This document shows positions 44,166 to 56,591 of a stretch of DNA of 64,000 nucleotides, in pieces. Origin of the DNA: Haloferula sp. BvORR071 (GTDB taxonomy: Bacteria; Verrucomicrobiota; Verrucomicrobiia; Verrucomicrobiales; Akkermansiaceae). The stretch spans positions 184,010 to 248,009 of the forward strand of contig NZ_BATP01000056.1 of NCBI RefSeq assembly GCF_000739615.1. Direction: 5' to 3'. Made by a program: the position numbers and the translations under genes. The notes beneath the pieces were generated by a model. That model saw nothing but the letters and a program-made list of their open reading frames with translations. It was not told where the DNA came from and did no database searches. Each line of letters begins with the position of its first letter. Positions within the stretch are counted from its first letter, which is position 1.

Positions 44166-47100
44166 ATGAAGGCGATGGCTGCCATGCCGTGGCTGCTGGG
44201 CGGGATGCTCCTCCCGGGATTCGCCGCGCGTGCGGATGAGGCGGCGTATGCCGGGCAGATCAAGCCGCTGCTCAAGGAATATTGCCTGGGCTGCCACTCC
44301 ACGGAGAAGCAGAAGGGCGATCTGGATCTGGAGCGCTTCGGGACCCTGGAGGCCGCACTGCGCGAGCCGAAGGTCTGGCAGCAGGTGGTCGAGCAGATCG
44401 AGAATGGCGAGATGCCGCCAGCCAAGAAGCCGCAACCTTCCGCGGCACAAAGGCAGGAGCTTCTCACCGGGGCGAAATCTTCTCTAGCAGAATGGGCGCG
44501 CGCCCATGCCGGCGATCCCGGACCGGTGGTGCTGCGGCGGCTTTCGAATGCCGAGTATGCCTGGACCCTGCGCGATCTAACAGGCGTGCCGGAGCTGAAT
44601 CCCGGCCGCGAGTTCCCGGTCGATGGCGCAGCGGGCGAGGGTTTTACGAATGCCGGTGCCGCGCTGGTGATGTCGCCCGCCTTGGTCGGCAAGTATTTGG
44701 AGGCGGCGAAGGAGGTGGCGGCGCATGCGGTGCTACTGCCGGATGGGATTGCCTTCTCCGCCAGCACCACCCGCCGCGATTGGACGGAAGAGCGGCTGGC
44801 GGCGATTCGCGCGATCTATGCGCGCTATGCGGTGCCGGGAGAGGGCATGGCGCTCAACCTGCAGGGCCTGCGCTTCGATACCTTGGATGGCGGCGTGATT
44901 CCGTTGGAGAAGTATTTTGCGGCGACGCTGGAAGAGCGCGAGGCGCTGGCAAGCGGCAGGAAGGAGATTGGAGCGCTCGCGAAGGAGCGCGGCTTGAGCG
45001 CGAAGTATCTCGGGCTGCTGTGGCAGACGCTTTCGTCGTCGGAGTCGTCGTATCCTCTCGATGAGATTCGCGGCCGATGGCAAGCGGCCAAGCCGGGAGA
45101 TGCTGCCGCGCTGGCTGCAGCGGTGAAGCAGTGGCAGCGCGGGCTGTGGCAATTCCACAGCATCGGACAGATCGGCAAACGCAATGGCCCGAAGTCCTGG
45201 CAGGAAGCGGTGAACCCGGTGGTTGCGGAGCGCGAGCTGCGGCTGAAGTTGCCCGCGGAGCCGAAGGGTGAGCTCACACTGACTTTATCGGGAGACCAGG
45301 TCCGATGGGAGAATGCGCGCCTGATCCGTGGCAACGCAGCGCCGCTGCCGCTGGCCGGACTTGAGGCGATTGGGCGCAATCTGGAGGCATTGATGGCCGC
45401 GGAGATCCCGCGCACGGCGGAGTACCTGGATGCGCTGGCACAGGGCGGAGCTTCGCTGGAAGCGGTGGCCGCGCAGCACGGGCTGAATTCCGCGCTGCTG
45501 GCGAAGTGGTCGGCGCTGGCAGGTATCGGGCACTCGGAGACGCCGGAGATCGGCGGGCATTTTACGGAGAAGCTCTCCAACATCGCGGGCAATCCGCTGC
45601 TGAGGGCCTGGGGTTCGCCGCAGACACCGAGCATGACGGTGAATGCCTCCACGGAAGCAGTGCGCTTCAGCACGATCAACGCGCCGGCACGCAGTGTCTT
45701 CTTGCATCCCTCGCCGGTGATGGAGGCGGCGATCGCATGGCGCAGCCCGATCAGTGGCAGGATCCGGGTCTCCGGTGAAGTGGCGGATGCGGATGGCACC
45801 TGCGGCAATGGCGTGGCCTGGCGGGTGGAGCTGAAGACGCGCCGTGGCCCGCTGGGAGTGGCAGTGGGTGTGATAGACAATGGCGGGCGCGAGGCCTTTG
45901 CATCGGAGGGTGAGCTCGTGGTGCAAGAGGGGGATCTGCTGGTGCTCGGAATCCAGCCGCGCGATGGCCAGCACATCTGCGATACCACGCAGGTCAGCCT
46001 CGATATCAAGGAGGCCGGTGGCGGACAGCATTGGAATCTGGCGGATGAGGTGGTGGATCGCGTGCACGAGAGCAACCCGCTGGCCGATCGCGCGGGACAT
46101 CCGGCGGTGTGGCATTTCTGTGCGTTGCCGCTTGATGGCAAGGCCGCGCCCTTGCCGGGAGCTGGCACGATGTTGGCGAAGTGGCGGGATGCGGTGGAAG
46201 CTGGTGGCAACTCCGCGCATGAGAATGCCCTGGCGGTGCAGGCTATTCTAACGAACAACGCAGCTCCTGCCGGTGAGGCGGACCGTGGACTGCGGGGCAA
46301 GTTGCTGGATGCGGAGGGCCCGCTCGCTTGGCTGGCTCTGGCATCGGGGACCACGGCTCCTGCGGAGTTGAAGGTGGAGGGCAATCGGGAGTTCCGGATT
46401 CCCGCAGCACTGGCGAGAGGGGCGGAATTTGTGGCCACTGTGCGACCTGGCGGGGGAGTGTTGCCGCGAGTCGCCGCGAGTCTAACAGGCGGTGGCTCGT
46501 CCGAGCCGCTGCCCTTGCTGGCCGCGCCGGAATCCGTTGCGCAGGTGAAGGCGGGCTTCGACCGCTTCCGCGAGGTCTTCCCCGCTGCGCTGTGCTACTC
46601 GAAGATCGTGCCGGTGGATGAGGTAATCACGCTGCGCCTCTTCTACCGCGAGGACGATACGATCCGCCGCTTGATGCTCGCTGATGCGGAGGCCTCGGAG
46701 CTTGATCGTCTCTGGCGTGAGCTCGACTTCGTGAGCCTTGCCCCACTGCGGATGGTGGATGCCTACGAGCAACTCTGGCAGTATGCGACGCAGGACGCGG
46801 ACCCGGGAGATCTGGAGCCGCTGCGCAAGCCGGTGGCCGAGGGGGCGGAGCGCTTCAAGTCCGCTCTAAGCAACGCGGAGCCGGTACAGCTGGATGCGGT
46901 GATCGCCTTTGCCGCGAAGTCATGGCGCAGGCCGCTGGAAGCGGTGGAGTCGGAACGGCTTCGAGCCCTTTATGCTGCGCTGCGCAAGGATGAGATGCCG
47001 CATGAGGACGCCGTGCGGCTGGTGCTCGCCCGGGTGCTGACGGCTCCGGCCTTCCTCTACAAGATGGAGACGCCTGGTCCCACGAAGGAAGCCGTGGCGG

Positions 47101-48131
47101 TGAATGATTATGAGCTGGCGACGCGGCTCGCCTACTTCCTGTGGAGCAGTGCGCCGGATGATGAGTTGCTTGCGCTTGCGGCGCAGGGGAAGCTGCGCGA
47201 TCCGCAAACGCTGGCGGGGCAGGCCCACCGGATGCTGGGCGATGCGAAGGTGCGGCGGCTGGCGATCGAGTTTGGCACGCAGTGGCTGCATGTCCGCGGC
47301 TTTGATCAGCTGGATGAGAAGAGCGAGGCGGTCTTCCCGGAATTCGCGGGCATTCGTGCTGCCTTGAATGAGGAGCCAATCCGCTTCTTCACCGAGCTCT
47401 TCCAGCACGACGGGCGGGTCAGGGATTTGTTGGACGCGGATCATGCTTTCGTGAACGGGGCACTGGCCAAGTACTACGGCATCCCCGGTGTGGAAGGTGA
47501 GGTGTGGCAACGGGTGGAGGGAATGAAGGCGCGTGGCCGCGGCGGCATCCTCGGCTTTGGTGCGACCTTGGCGCGGCAGAGCGGGGCGTCCCGCACCAGT
47601 CCGATCCTGCGCGGCACTTGGGTCTGCGAGACGATTCTGGGTGAACACTTGCCCTCGCCGCCGAAGGGCGTGCCGGTCCTGCCGGAGCAGCCGCCCGCGG
47701 GGCTTTCGGAGCGCGCGCTGACGGAGTTGCACGCGAAGGATCCGGCCTGTGCCCGCTGCCATACGAAGATCGATCCCTACGGCTTCGCGCTGGAGCACTA
47801 CGATGCGATTGGCCGCTTCCGGGTGCAGGATATCACCGGGCAGCCGGTGCAGGCGGCGTCCAAGTTGCCGGATGGGCGTGAGATCGAGGGCATCGATGGA
47901 CTGCGCGGGTATTTGCTGAATCAGCGGGGCGATGACTTCACGCGGCAGTTTTGCCGGAAGCTGTTGGGCTATGCCTTGGGGCGCGGGGTTCTGCTGAGTG
48001 ACGAGCCCTTGCTGGATGAGATACAGGCCGCGCTCAAGGACGGCGACCAGCATGTGGGTATCGCCATCGACAAGATTGTCCGCAGCAAACAATTCCGGGA
48101 GATCCGGGGAAAGGAGCATCGCGATGAATGA
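44166..48131 (+). CDS. large DUF1592/DUF1588-type cytochrome protein
   Basis: 1321 residues from ATG 44166. Signal peptide ending ARADEA. Haem motif C-L-G-C-H in KEYCLGCHST near residue 40 (PSCyt1-like), then a DUF1587-like segment (RRLSNAEYAWTLRDLTG). The region from about 200 to 790 is not found in the usual 800-residue members of the family and includes a beta-sandwich-like part (about 530-630). The rest carries DUF1595/DUF1592 (FLYKMETPGP, NDYELATRLAYFLWSSAPDDELL), DUF1588 with a second C-x-x-C-H (CARCHTKIDPYGFALEHYDAIG) and DUF1585. Probably periplasmic. Overlaps the DUF1552 gene by 8 bp. Function of such pairs is unproven. Confidence 0.93.
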   Translation: MKAMAAMPWLLGGMLLPGFAARADEAAYAGQIKPLLKEYCLGCHSTEKQKGDLDLERFGTLEAALREPKVWQQVVEQIENGEMPPAKKPQPSAAQRQELLTGAKSSLAEWARAHAGDPGPVVLRRLSNAEYAWTLRDLTGVPELNPGREFPVDGAAGEGFTNAGAALVMSPALVGKYLEAAKEVAAHAVLLPDGIAFSASTTRRDWTEERLAAIRAIYARYAVPGEGMALNLQGLRFDTLDGGVIPLEKYFAATLEEREALASGRKEIGALAKERGLSAKYLGLLWQTLSSSESSYPLDEIRGRWQAAKPGDAAALAAAVKQWQRGLWQFHSIGQIGKRNGPKSWQEAVNPVVAERELRLKLPAEPKGELTLTLSGDQVRWENARLIRGNAAPLPLAGLEAIGRNLEALMAAEIPRTAEYLDALAQGGASLEAVAAQHGLNSALLAKWSALAGIGHSETPEIGGHFTEKLSNIAGNPLLRAWGSPQTPSMTVNASTEAVRFSTINAPARSVFLHPSPVMEAAIAWRSPISGRIRVSGEVADADGTCGNGVAWRVELKTRRGPLGVAVGVIDNGGREAFASEGELVVQEGDLLVLGIQPRDGQHICDTTQVSLDIKEAGGGQHWNLADEVVDRVHESNPLADRAGHPAVWHFCALPLDGKAAPLPGAGTMLAKWRDAVEAGGNSAHENALAVQAILTNNAAPAGEADRGLRGKLLDAEGPLAWLALASGTTAPAELKVEGNREFRIPAALARGAEFVATVRPGGGVLPRVAASLTGGGSSEPLPLLAAPESVAQVKAGFDRFREVFPAALCYSKIVPVDEVITLRLFYREDDTIRRLMLADAEASELDRLWRELDFVSLAPLRMVDAYEQLWQYATQDADPGDLEPLRKPVAEGAERFKSALSNAEPVQLDAVIAFAAKSWRRPLEAVESERLRALYAALRKDEMPHEDAVRLVLARVLTAPAFLYKMETPGPTKEAVAVNDYELATRLAYFLWSSAPDDELLALAAQGKLRDPQTLAGQAHRMLGDAKVRRLAIEFGTQWLHVRGFDQLDEKSEAVFPEFAGIRAALNEEPIRFFTELFQHDGRVRDLLDADHAFVNGALAKYYGIPGVEGEVWQRVEGMKARGRGGILGFGATLARQSGASRTSPILRGTWVCETILGEHLPSPPKGVPVLPEQPPAGLSERALTELHAKDPACARCHTKIDPYGFALEHYDAIGRFRVQDITGQPVQAASKLPDGREIEGIDGLRGYLLNQRGDDFTRQFCRKLLGYALGRGVLLSDEPLLDEIQAALKDGDQHVGIAIDKIVRSKQFREIRGKEHRDE

Positions 48132-49446
48132 GTCTTCTACTAGGTCTGGTCACCGTTTCACCCGCCGCAACTTCCTGCGCGGCGCTGGCGTCACTATGGC
48201 GCTGCCATGGTTGGAATCGATGAACGTGTGGGGCGATACGCCGAAGTCCCGCGAGCCTGCGAGCGAGGCGCCGCTGCGCTTGGCCGTGCTTTTCGCCGGG
48301 AATGGCTTCCACTCGCGCGAGTGGTGGGCGAAGGGGCAGGGGAAGGACATGGAGCTCGGCAAGGTGTTGCAACCGCTCGGTGACTTCCGCGAGAAGATGC
48401 TTTTCATCCGCGGGCTCTACAATGCGGAGGCGCTCAAGGGGAATATCCACAGCTCGCAGACCGGCAATCTGCTCTCCGGTGCGCCGCTTGCCAGTGGCGG
48501 TGAGATCCGCTCGTCGACCAGCGTGGACCAATTGCTCGCCCAGCACTACGGGCGCGAGACCAAACTCCCGAGCCTGGTGCTCGGCTGTGAGAAATCCAAT
48601 CCGTCGGTCCACAAGAACTACTCGATGCTCTATAGCTCGCACATTTCGTGGAGCTCGCCGACGACACCGACGCCGCTGGAAGTGTATCCGGCCTTGGCCT
48701 TCGACCAGCTTTTCAAGGACAGCACGAACCGTGGTGACCAGAGCGTGCTGGATGCGGTGATGGAGGATGCGAAGGATTTGCGCCGCGGTATTAGCGGGCA
48801 GGATCGCCAGAAGCTCGATGAATACCTCGACTCCGTGCGCGAGGTGGAGCAGCGGGTGGCGAATGCCGGCAAGCGCGGCGAGCTGCAGGGCTGGCGGCCG
48901 ACCCTCAGCGCGCCGAACATTCCGCGTCCACCGGAAGGCATTCCGCAGGACATCGCTGAGCACATGCGGCTGATGAGCGATATTCTGGTGCTGGCCTTCC
49001 AGACCGACACCACGCGGATTTGCACGCTGAAGCTGAACAACGACCACTCCGCGCTGCGTTTCCCGAATCTGGGTGTGGACTACATGATCCACCACCTGCT
49101 CTCGCACACCGACACGGACGATTGGCTGAAGGTGAACCAATTCTTCGTTGAGCAACTGGCCTACATCGCGCGCAAGCTCGATGCGATCCGCGAGGGTGAG
49201 CGCAGCACCTTGGACAACTCGATGATCCTGTTCTGCTCCTCGATGCTGAATGGCAACCATGATGCGAGCCAGTTGCCGGTCGTGCTGTTAGGCGGCGCGG
49301 GCGGGAAGATCCAGGGCGGGCGGGTGCTGGACTATCTGGGGAATCCCCAGCGACAAATGTGCCGGCTGCATCTTTCGGTCATGGACAAGATGGGACTGAA
49401 GCTCGCAGCATTCGGGGATGCGGTGTCGAAGCTGGAAGAGGTCTGA
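48124..49446 (+). CDS. Tat-exported DUF1552 protein
   Basis: 440 residues from ATG 48124, whose codon lies inside the previous gene's end. A twin-arginine signal is visible (FTRRNFLRGAGVTMALPWL). The rest has the DUF1552 layout, with RLAVLFAGNGFHSREWW, KMLFIRGLYNAEALKGNIHSS, VLGCEKSNPSVHKNYSMLYSSHISWSSPTTP and LGNPQRQMCRLHLSVMDKMG. In planctomycetes and verrucomicrobia this protein is almost always encoded beside a DUF1592 cytochrome, as here, so the two act together in the periplasm. Their substrate is not known. Confidence 0.95.
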   Translation: MNESSTRSGHRFTRRNFLRGAGVTMALPWLESMNVWGDTPKSREPASEAPLRLAVLFAGNGFHSREWWAKGQGKDMELGKVLQPLGDFREKMLFIRGLYNAEALKGNIHSSQTGNLLSGAPLASGGEIRSSTSVDQLLAQHYGRETKLPSLVLGCEKSNPSVHKNYSMLYSSHISWSSPTTPTPLEVYPALAFDQLFKDSTNRGDQSVLDAVMEDAKDLRRGISGQDRQKLDEYLDSVREVEQRVANAGKRGELQGWRPTLSAPNIPRPPEGIPQDIAEHMRLMSDILVLAFQTDTTRICTLKLNNDHSALRFPNLGVDYMIHHLLSHTDTDDWLKVNQFFVEQLAYIARKLDAIREGERSTLDNSMILFCSSMLNGNHDASQLPVVLLGGAGGKIQGGRVLDYLGNPQRQMCRLHLSVMDKMGLKLAAFGDAVSKLEEV

Positions 49447-49516
49447 AGGCGCAGTGCTCGGTGCATTTCTCCGGGGCTGGTCATCTTGCCGTCATCTTTG
49501 GGTGAGACGGTGCTGC

Positions 49517-50524
49517 ATGAAGCACCTCAAGCGCATCTCCACCTGCCTGGGTTTTGCCCTGTTGACATCCTGTATGGCCCAGCACGCCGGCGAAACGCGC
49601 CGGATGGAAATCCTGGACGATGAATGGCATCTCGCGGGATTTGAGAACCCGCTGGATCTCAGCGGCATCGCGACGTCCAACGGGCGTCAGGTTTTGGTCG
49701 GCAGCGACGAGTCATCCTATGTCCAGCCTGGCGAGATGGACCGGGGGAAGCGCCGGATCGAATCGCGCGCGCCGATCGCGCTGCCGGTGAAGGCGACGAA
49801 GAAAAAGGCGGAGACGGATATCGAGGGCGTGGCGTTCTCGCCGTCGGACCACGCTTACTACGTGGTCGGCTCGCACGGGCTGGGCAAGAAGAAGGGGGAC
49901 TTTCAGCCGGACCGGAACGTGATCTGCCGGGTGCCGGTGGATCCTGCGACTGGCTTGGTGAAGAAGGGGCATATTACCCGCGGCAGTCTCCTGCCATGGC
50001 TGGAGAAGACGCCGGTGCTGGCTCCCTACCTGATGAAGCCGCTCCAACAGAACGGGCTGAACATCGAGGGGCTCACGTGGTCGGGAGGCAAGTTGTTCTT
50101 CGGCCTGCGCGCGCCTAACAACGAAGGCCGGGGCGTGATCGTGGAGGCCTCGCCGCGCGAGATCTTTGGTGGCAAGCCGGGCGAGCTGAAGACCTACGAG
50201 ATCGACATTCCGAAGGGCCGCGGCTTCCGCGAGATTGCGGCGCTCAAGGATGGCGGCTTCCTATTGCTGACCGGCAATGCGAGTGCAGAGGCATCGAAGA
50301 AGATCCCGCTGAGCATGGCTCCGGGGCCGGACACGCACTTCGATCTACTCTACTGGCCGGGCAGCGGCAGTCAGGCGGAGAAGCTCGGCACCCTGCCGCA
50401 GAATGGTGGCAAGGCGGAGGCGTTGCTGGTGCTGGAAGAGAGCGCCGGGTATATCGATGTGCTGGTAATCTTCGATGGCTTGCCGGGCGGCGGGCCGTTG
50501 GTAGTGCGAGTCCAGAAGCGGTAG
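49517..50524 (+). CDS. DUF3616 lipoprotein (beta-propeller-like)
   Basis: 335 residues from ATG 49517. Lipobox FALLTSC predicts an envelope-attached lipoprotein. The body is beta-rich, with repeated blades: DLSGIATSNGRQVLVGSDE, ETDIEGVAFSPSDHAYYVVGSHG and LNIEGLTWSGGKLFFGLRAP. The D-I/L-E/S-G-hydrophobic motif recurs as in DUF3616 proteins. No catalytic residues are certain. It follows the DUF1552 gene by 70 bp on the same strand and may belong to the same unit. Confidence 0.85.
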   Translation: MKHLKRISTCLGFALLTSCMAQHAGETRRMEILDDEWHLAGFENPLDLSGIATSNGRQVLVGSDESSYVQPGEMDRGKRRIESRAPIALPVKATKKKAETDIEGVAFSPSDHAYYVVGSHGLGKKKGDFQPDRNVICRVPVDPATGLVKKGHITRGSLLPWLEKTPVLAPYLMKPLQQNGLNIEGLTWSGGKLFFGLRAPNNEGRGVIVEASPREIFGGKPGELKTYEIDIPKGRGFREIAALKDGGFLLLTGNASAEASKKIPLSMAPGPDTHFDLLYWPGSGSQAEKLGTLPQNGGKAEALLVLEESAGYIDVLVIFDGLPGGGPLVVRVQKR

Positions 50525-50538
50525 GATGCGTCTGTAAG

Positions 50539-51207
50539 ATGAAGCTCCTGATTGTGGAAGATGCTCCCCGCCTGCGTGCGACGCTGGCGCAGGCGCTCTC
50601 GCGCATGGGGCATGCCGTGGATGTGGCCGAAGATGGTGAAGAGGGCGACCTCATGGGCCGCAATACTTCCTACGATGCCGTGGTGCTGGACCGCATGCTG
50701 CCGGGCAAGGATGGCCTGGAGGTGCTGCGCGGCTGGCGGCGAGATGGGATTGCCACGCCGGTACTGCTGCTCACGGCGCTGGATGGCGTGGAAGAGAAGG
50801 TGCGCGGCCTGGGCGAGGGTGCGGATGACTATCTCACCAAGCCCTTCGCCCTGGCGGAGCTGGCGGCACGCCTGGAGGCACTGGCCCGACGCCGCTATGC
50901 GCAGCCGGATCCGGTTTTGAAGGTGGGGCCGCTGGAGATTGATACCGCTGCGAAGACGGTGAACTGCGATGGCAAGGAGGTCAGTTTAACAGCCCGGGAG
51001 TTCGCACTGCTCGAATGCCTGGCCCGTCGTCCCGGGCAGGTGCTGAGCCGCGACCAGATCGAGGCCAAGCTCTATGCCGAGCTGGAAGGGCCACTGAGCA
51101 ATGCGGTGGATTCCGCGATCTGCTCCCTGCGCCGCAAGATCTCACCCCGCGGTGCGGCGCAGCTCATCCATACCCGGCGTGGCTTGGGCTATACCTTGCA
51201 GGCCTGA
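50539..51207 (+). CDS. OmpR-family response regulator
   Basis: 222 residues. Receiver domain with E7, D8 and phosphoacceptor D51 in VVLDRMLPGKDG and the Lys in YLTKPF. C-terminal winged-helix domain (about 127-222) with LTAREFALLECLARRPGQVLSR and HTRRGLGYTL. It is followed by a histidine kinase gene 1 bp later and preceded by the DUF3616 gene. An operon of regulator and kinase. Confidence 0.96.
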   Translation: MKLLIVEDAPRLRATLAQALSRMGHAVDVAEDGEEGDLMGRNTSYDAVVLDRMLPGKDGLEVLRGWRRDGIATPVLLLTALDGVEEKVRGLGEGADDYLTKPFALAELAARLEALARRRYAQPDPVLKVGPLEIDTAAKTVNCDGKEVSLTAREFALLECLARRPGQVLSRDQIEAKLYAELEGPLSNAVDSAICSLRRKISPRGAAQLIHTRRGLGYTLQA

Positions 51208-51208
51208 T

Positions 51209-52590
51209 ATGATCTCGATCCGCTGGCGGCTGACGATCCTGCTCTGTCTGGTGATGGGTTCCTTGCTGGTGGTCACCGGTGTCGGTGTCTTCATGGGCAT
51301 GCGTCATTTGCTGATCGATCACTTCGACCAGACGCTGACGGCCAAGGCGACCGCGCTGATCACCGCCTCGGAGATCGATGGCGGCGAGTTCGAGATCGAT
51401 CTCAAGGTGCAGGACTTCGCGGGCTTCGGAACCGGGGGAGGGGACTACTTTGAGATCCGGCGCATGAATGGCGATGTCTTCCTGCGCTCACCGTCGCTGA
51501 TTTCCGCAGGCATCGAGATGGGCAAGTCCGGCAAGCCGCCGCAGAATGACGAGGCGAAGATCCGCGAGGCGAAACTGGGCGATGAGCGTCCCGCGCGCTT
51601 CTACATCCAGCGCTTCTATCCAAAGGGTGACAAGAAGCGCCGCCATCAGGACCTCTACTTGATTGTAGCGAGTCCACTGCGCGGCCTGCAAGTGGAGCTT
51701 GCCTTGCTAGGCACGGTGCTGGCGGTGGCCGGGGGCTTGGCGCTCTTCGTGATGGTTCCCCTGGTCGGCTTCGGCCTCGCCCGCGGCTTGCGGCCCTTGG
51801 GCAAGCTGGCGGGTGACGTGCGCTCGATTCCTCCCGATGGCCTGCACCAGCGCTTGGCCACCGAGCGGATCCCGGAGGAATTGGTGCCGGTGGCGGTAAG
51901 CTTGAACGATTGGCTGGAACGGCTGGAGGCATCCTTCGAGCGCGAGCGGCGCTTCAGTAGTAATGCTGCGCATGAGCTGCGGACTCCCTTGGCCGAGCTG
52001 AAGTCGATGGCCGAACTCGGTGCGACTTGGCCGGAGGAGACGACGCCGGAGCGCTGCGCGGAGATGGTGACAGTGGCGAACGAGATGGAGGCTTTGTTGG
52101 AGAAACTCTCCTTGCTCGCCCGCACCGAAGCAGGGCGGCAGGTGGTGGGCCGTGAATCTTTGCCGCTCGATGCCGCGACCGCGACGGTGGTCGAGCGATT
52201 CGAGGGTAGGGCTGCGGAGCGGGGCCTGGCCCTGGAGAAAAGGATCGGAAGCGAGGTGATCTGTACCGATCCGATGTTGTGGGGGGCCATCCTGCAAAAC
52301 CTCTTGGGCAATGCTGTGTCTCACTCACCGGCAGGTAGCACGGTGGTCATCGAAGTTTCGCCGGGCTTGATCGCGGTGAGCAACCCGGCGCCGGATCTGG
52401 AGTCCGGGGATCTCCCCAAGTTGTTCGAACGCTTCTGGCGCAAGGATGAAGCGCGGAGCGGCTATGGCCACTCCGGGCTCGGGATGTCGATCGTGCGTGC
52501 CTGCGCCACCCTGTTGGGCGGCGAGTGCCATGCCACGCTCTCGGATGAAAAGCTGTTCCGGGTGGAGGTGGTTTTCCCAGCAGCGGTCGT

Positions 52591-52597
<7 letters not shown>
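51209..52597 (+). CDS. membrane sensor histidine kinase, HisKA type
   Basis: 462 residues from ATG 51209, 1 bp after the regulator stop. Two membrane helices ([20 protein letters not shown] and [25 protein letters not shown]) enclose a periplasmic sensor domain of about 120 residues, followed by HAMP-like and HisKA with H255 in [10 protein letters not shown]. The HATPase_c domain has [11 protein letters not shown] and [16 protein letters not shown]. Its signal is probably a cell-envelope or metal cue, as in CusS-like kinases, but this is only inferred from layout. It is convergent with the methionine synthase genes, overlapping by 7 bp. Confidence 0.95.
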
Positions 52598-55353
<2,756 letters not shown>

Positions 55354-55369
55354 CGGAGGGCTGGGAGAT

Positions 55370-56467
55370 TCAGTTTTCCAAGACGGGCACTTCGCGCGGC
55401 GCGATATTCTTCACGCCTTCTGCGATGGCGGCGATGTGCTCGGGGGTGTTGCCGCAGCATCCGCCGGCAAGATTGAGGAGGCCGTCCAAGGCGAATTCCT
55501 TCATGAAGGCATTCATGTGTGGCGGCTCGAGGTCGAAGCCGGTCGGAGCCAGTGGGTTGGGCAGGCCGGCGTTGGGGTAGCAGGAGATGTTTGTCGCGGA
55601 GACCTTCGCGAGTTCCTCGAGGTGCGGCTTCATGAGGTCCGGGCCGAGAGAGCAATTCAGGCCGACGGCCAGGGGGTTCACGTGGGCGACGGCGTTCCAC
55701 ATGGCTTCGACCTTCTGTGCTGAAATCATAGTTTCGCCACCGCGACCGACGGCGGCGCTGACGATGATGGGGAGCTTGAGGCCGTCGGCTTCGAAGACCT
55801 CCTGGATGGCGACGAGGGCTGCTTTAGCGTTCAGGGCGTCGAATATTGTTTCGACCATCAGGATGTCGCTGCCACCGGCGATGAGGGCGCGGACCTGGCG
55901 GGTGTAGTCCTCCTTCACCTGGTCGAAGGTGACCATGCGGAAGCCTGCGTCATTCGCGTCCGGTGAGGTGCTCAGGGAGACGGTGAGCGGCCCGATGGCA
56001 CCGGCGACGTAGCGCTTGATGCCGGTTTCGTTCGCGACGCGGTCGGCCCACTCGCGGCAGAGCTTGGCGGACTCGTAGTTTATCTCCCAAGCGAGGTCGC
56101 GGAGCATCGTGTCGTCGATGATCTTCTGGAAGAACTCCGGATCCTTCACGCCGCCGTGCTCGCGCGGGTCATCCACGAAGAACTCGCTCTGCGCGATGGA
56201 GGTGCCGGAGAAGGTGTTGGTTTCGCAGATGTCCGAGCCCGCTTCGTAGAAGCGCTTGTGGATGTCACCGATGACGTCGGGCCGGGTCAGGGAGAGGATG
56301 TCGCCGTTGTTGAGCAGGTCCTTCTTGGAGTCCGCGAAGCGCGAGCCGCGGGCGTCCGTCTCGCTCAGGCCGTAGGTGCGGATGGTCGTGCCCATCGCCC
56401 CGTCGAGCACGAGGATGCGCTGGCGGAGAGCCTTCTGGAGCTCGGCGGTGGGGTCGGGTCGCGGCAT
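55370..56467 (-). CDS. methionine synthase homocysteine-binding part (split MetH)
   Basis: 365 residues. TIM-barrel of the homocysteine S-methyltransferase family with [14 protein letters not shown] (N-terminus) and the zinc ligands C272 in GLNCS and C337/C338 in GGCCGN. It ends [10 protein letters not shown], exactly the position where E. coli MetH continues into its linker. TGA at 55370-55372 is followed by the second part's ATG 16 bp later, and the two frames are not in register. So the split is real in this sequence. A palindrome (56513-56528) lies 45 bp upstream of the start. Confidence 0.95.
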   Translation of the reverse strand: MPRPDPTAELQKALRQRILVLDGAMGTTIRTYGLSETDARGSRFADSKKDLLNNGDILSLTRPDVIGDIHKRFYEAGSDICETNTFSGTSIAQSEFFVDDPREHGGVKDPEFFQKIIDDTMLRDLAWEINYESAKLCREWADRVANETGIKRYVAGAIGPLTVSLSTSPDANDAGFRMVTFDQVKEDYTRQVRALIAGGSDILMVETIFDALNAKAALVAIQEVFEADGLKLPIIVSAAVGRGGETMISAQKVEAMWNAVAHVNPLAVGLNCSLGPDLMKPHLEELAKVSATNISCYPNAGLPNPLAPTGFDLEPPHMNAFMKEFALDGLLNLAGGCCGNTPEHIAAIAEGVKNIAPREVPVLEN

Positions 56468-56512
56468 GGCCGCAGGCTAGGACGGCCTAACGATTTCGCA
56501 AGAGACAAATCG

Positions 56513-56528
56513 TCATATCGCGATATGA
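56513..56528. promoter_or_regulatory. perfect palindrome TCATATCGCGATATGA, candidate ArsR-family operator
   Basis: 16-bp perfect inverted repeat in the 124-bp gap between the split methionine synthase and the divergent heparinase gene. ArsR-type regulators bind motifs with ATAT half-sites, and SahR (S-adenosylhomocysteine-responsive) controls methionine-cycle genes. No ArsR gene is in this window. The match to SahR is from memory of its class, not a comparison. Confidence 0.55.
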
Positions 56529-56591
56529 TGATGGATGGTGATTGGCTCGGAAGGTGGAAATCCCGGCCCTTTTCCAGCGTAAGGTGTCACC

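Noticed and set aside
46920..48119. 399-codon minus-strand frame inside the DUF1592 gene.
   Set aside because: Shadow of a gene with two haem motifs and known domain order.
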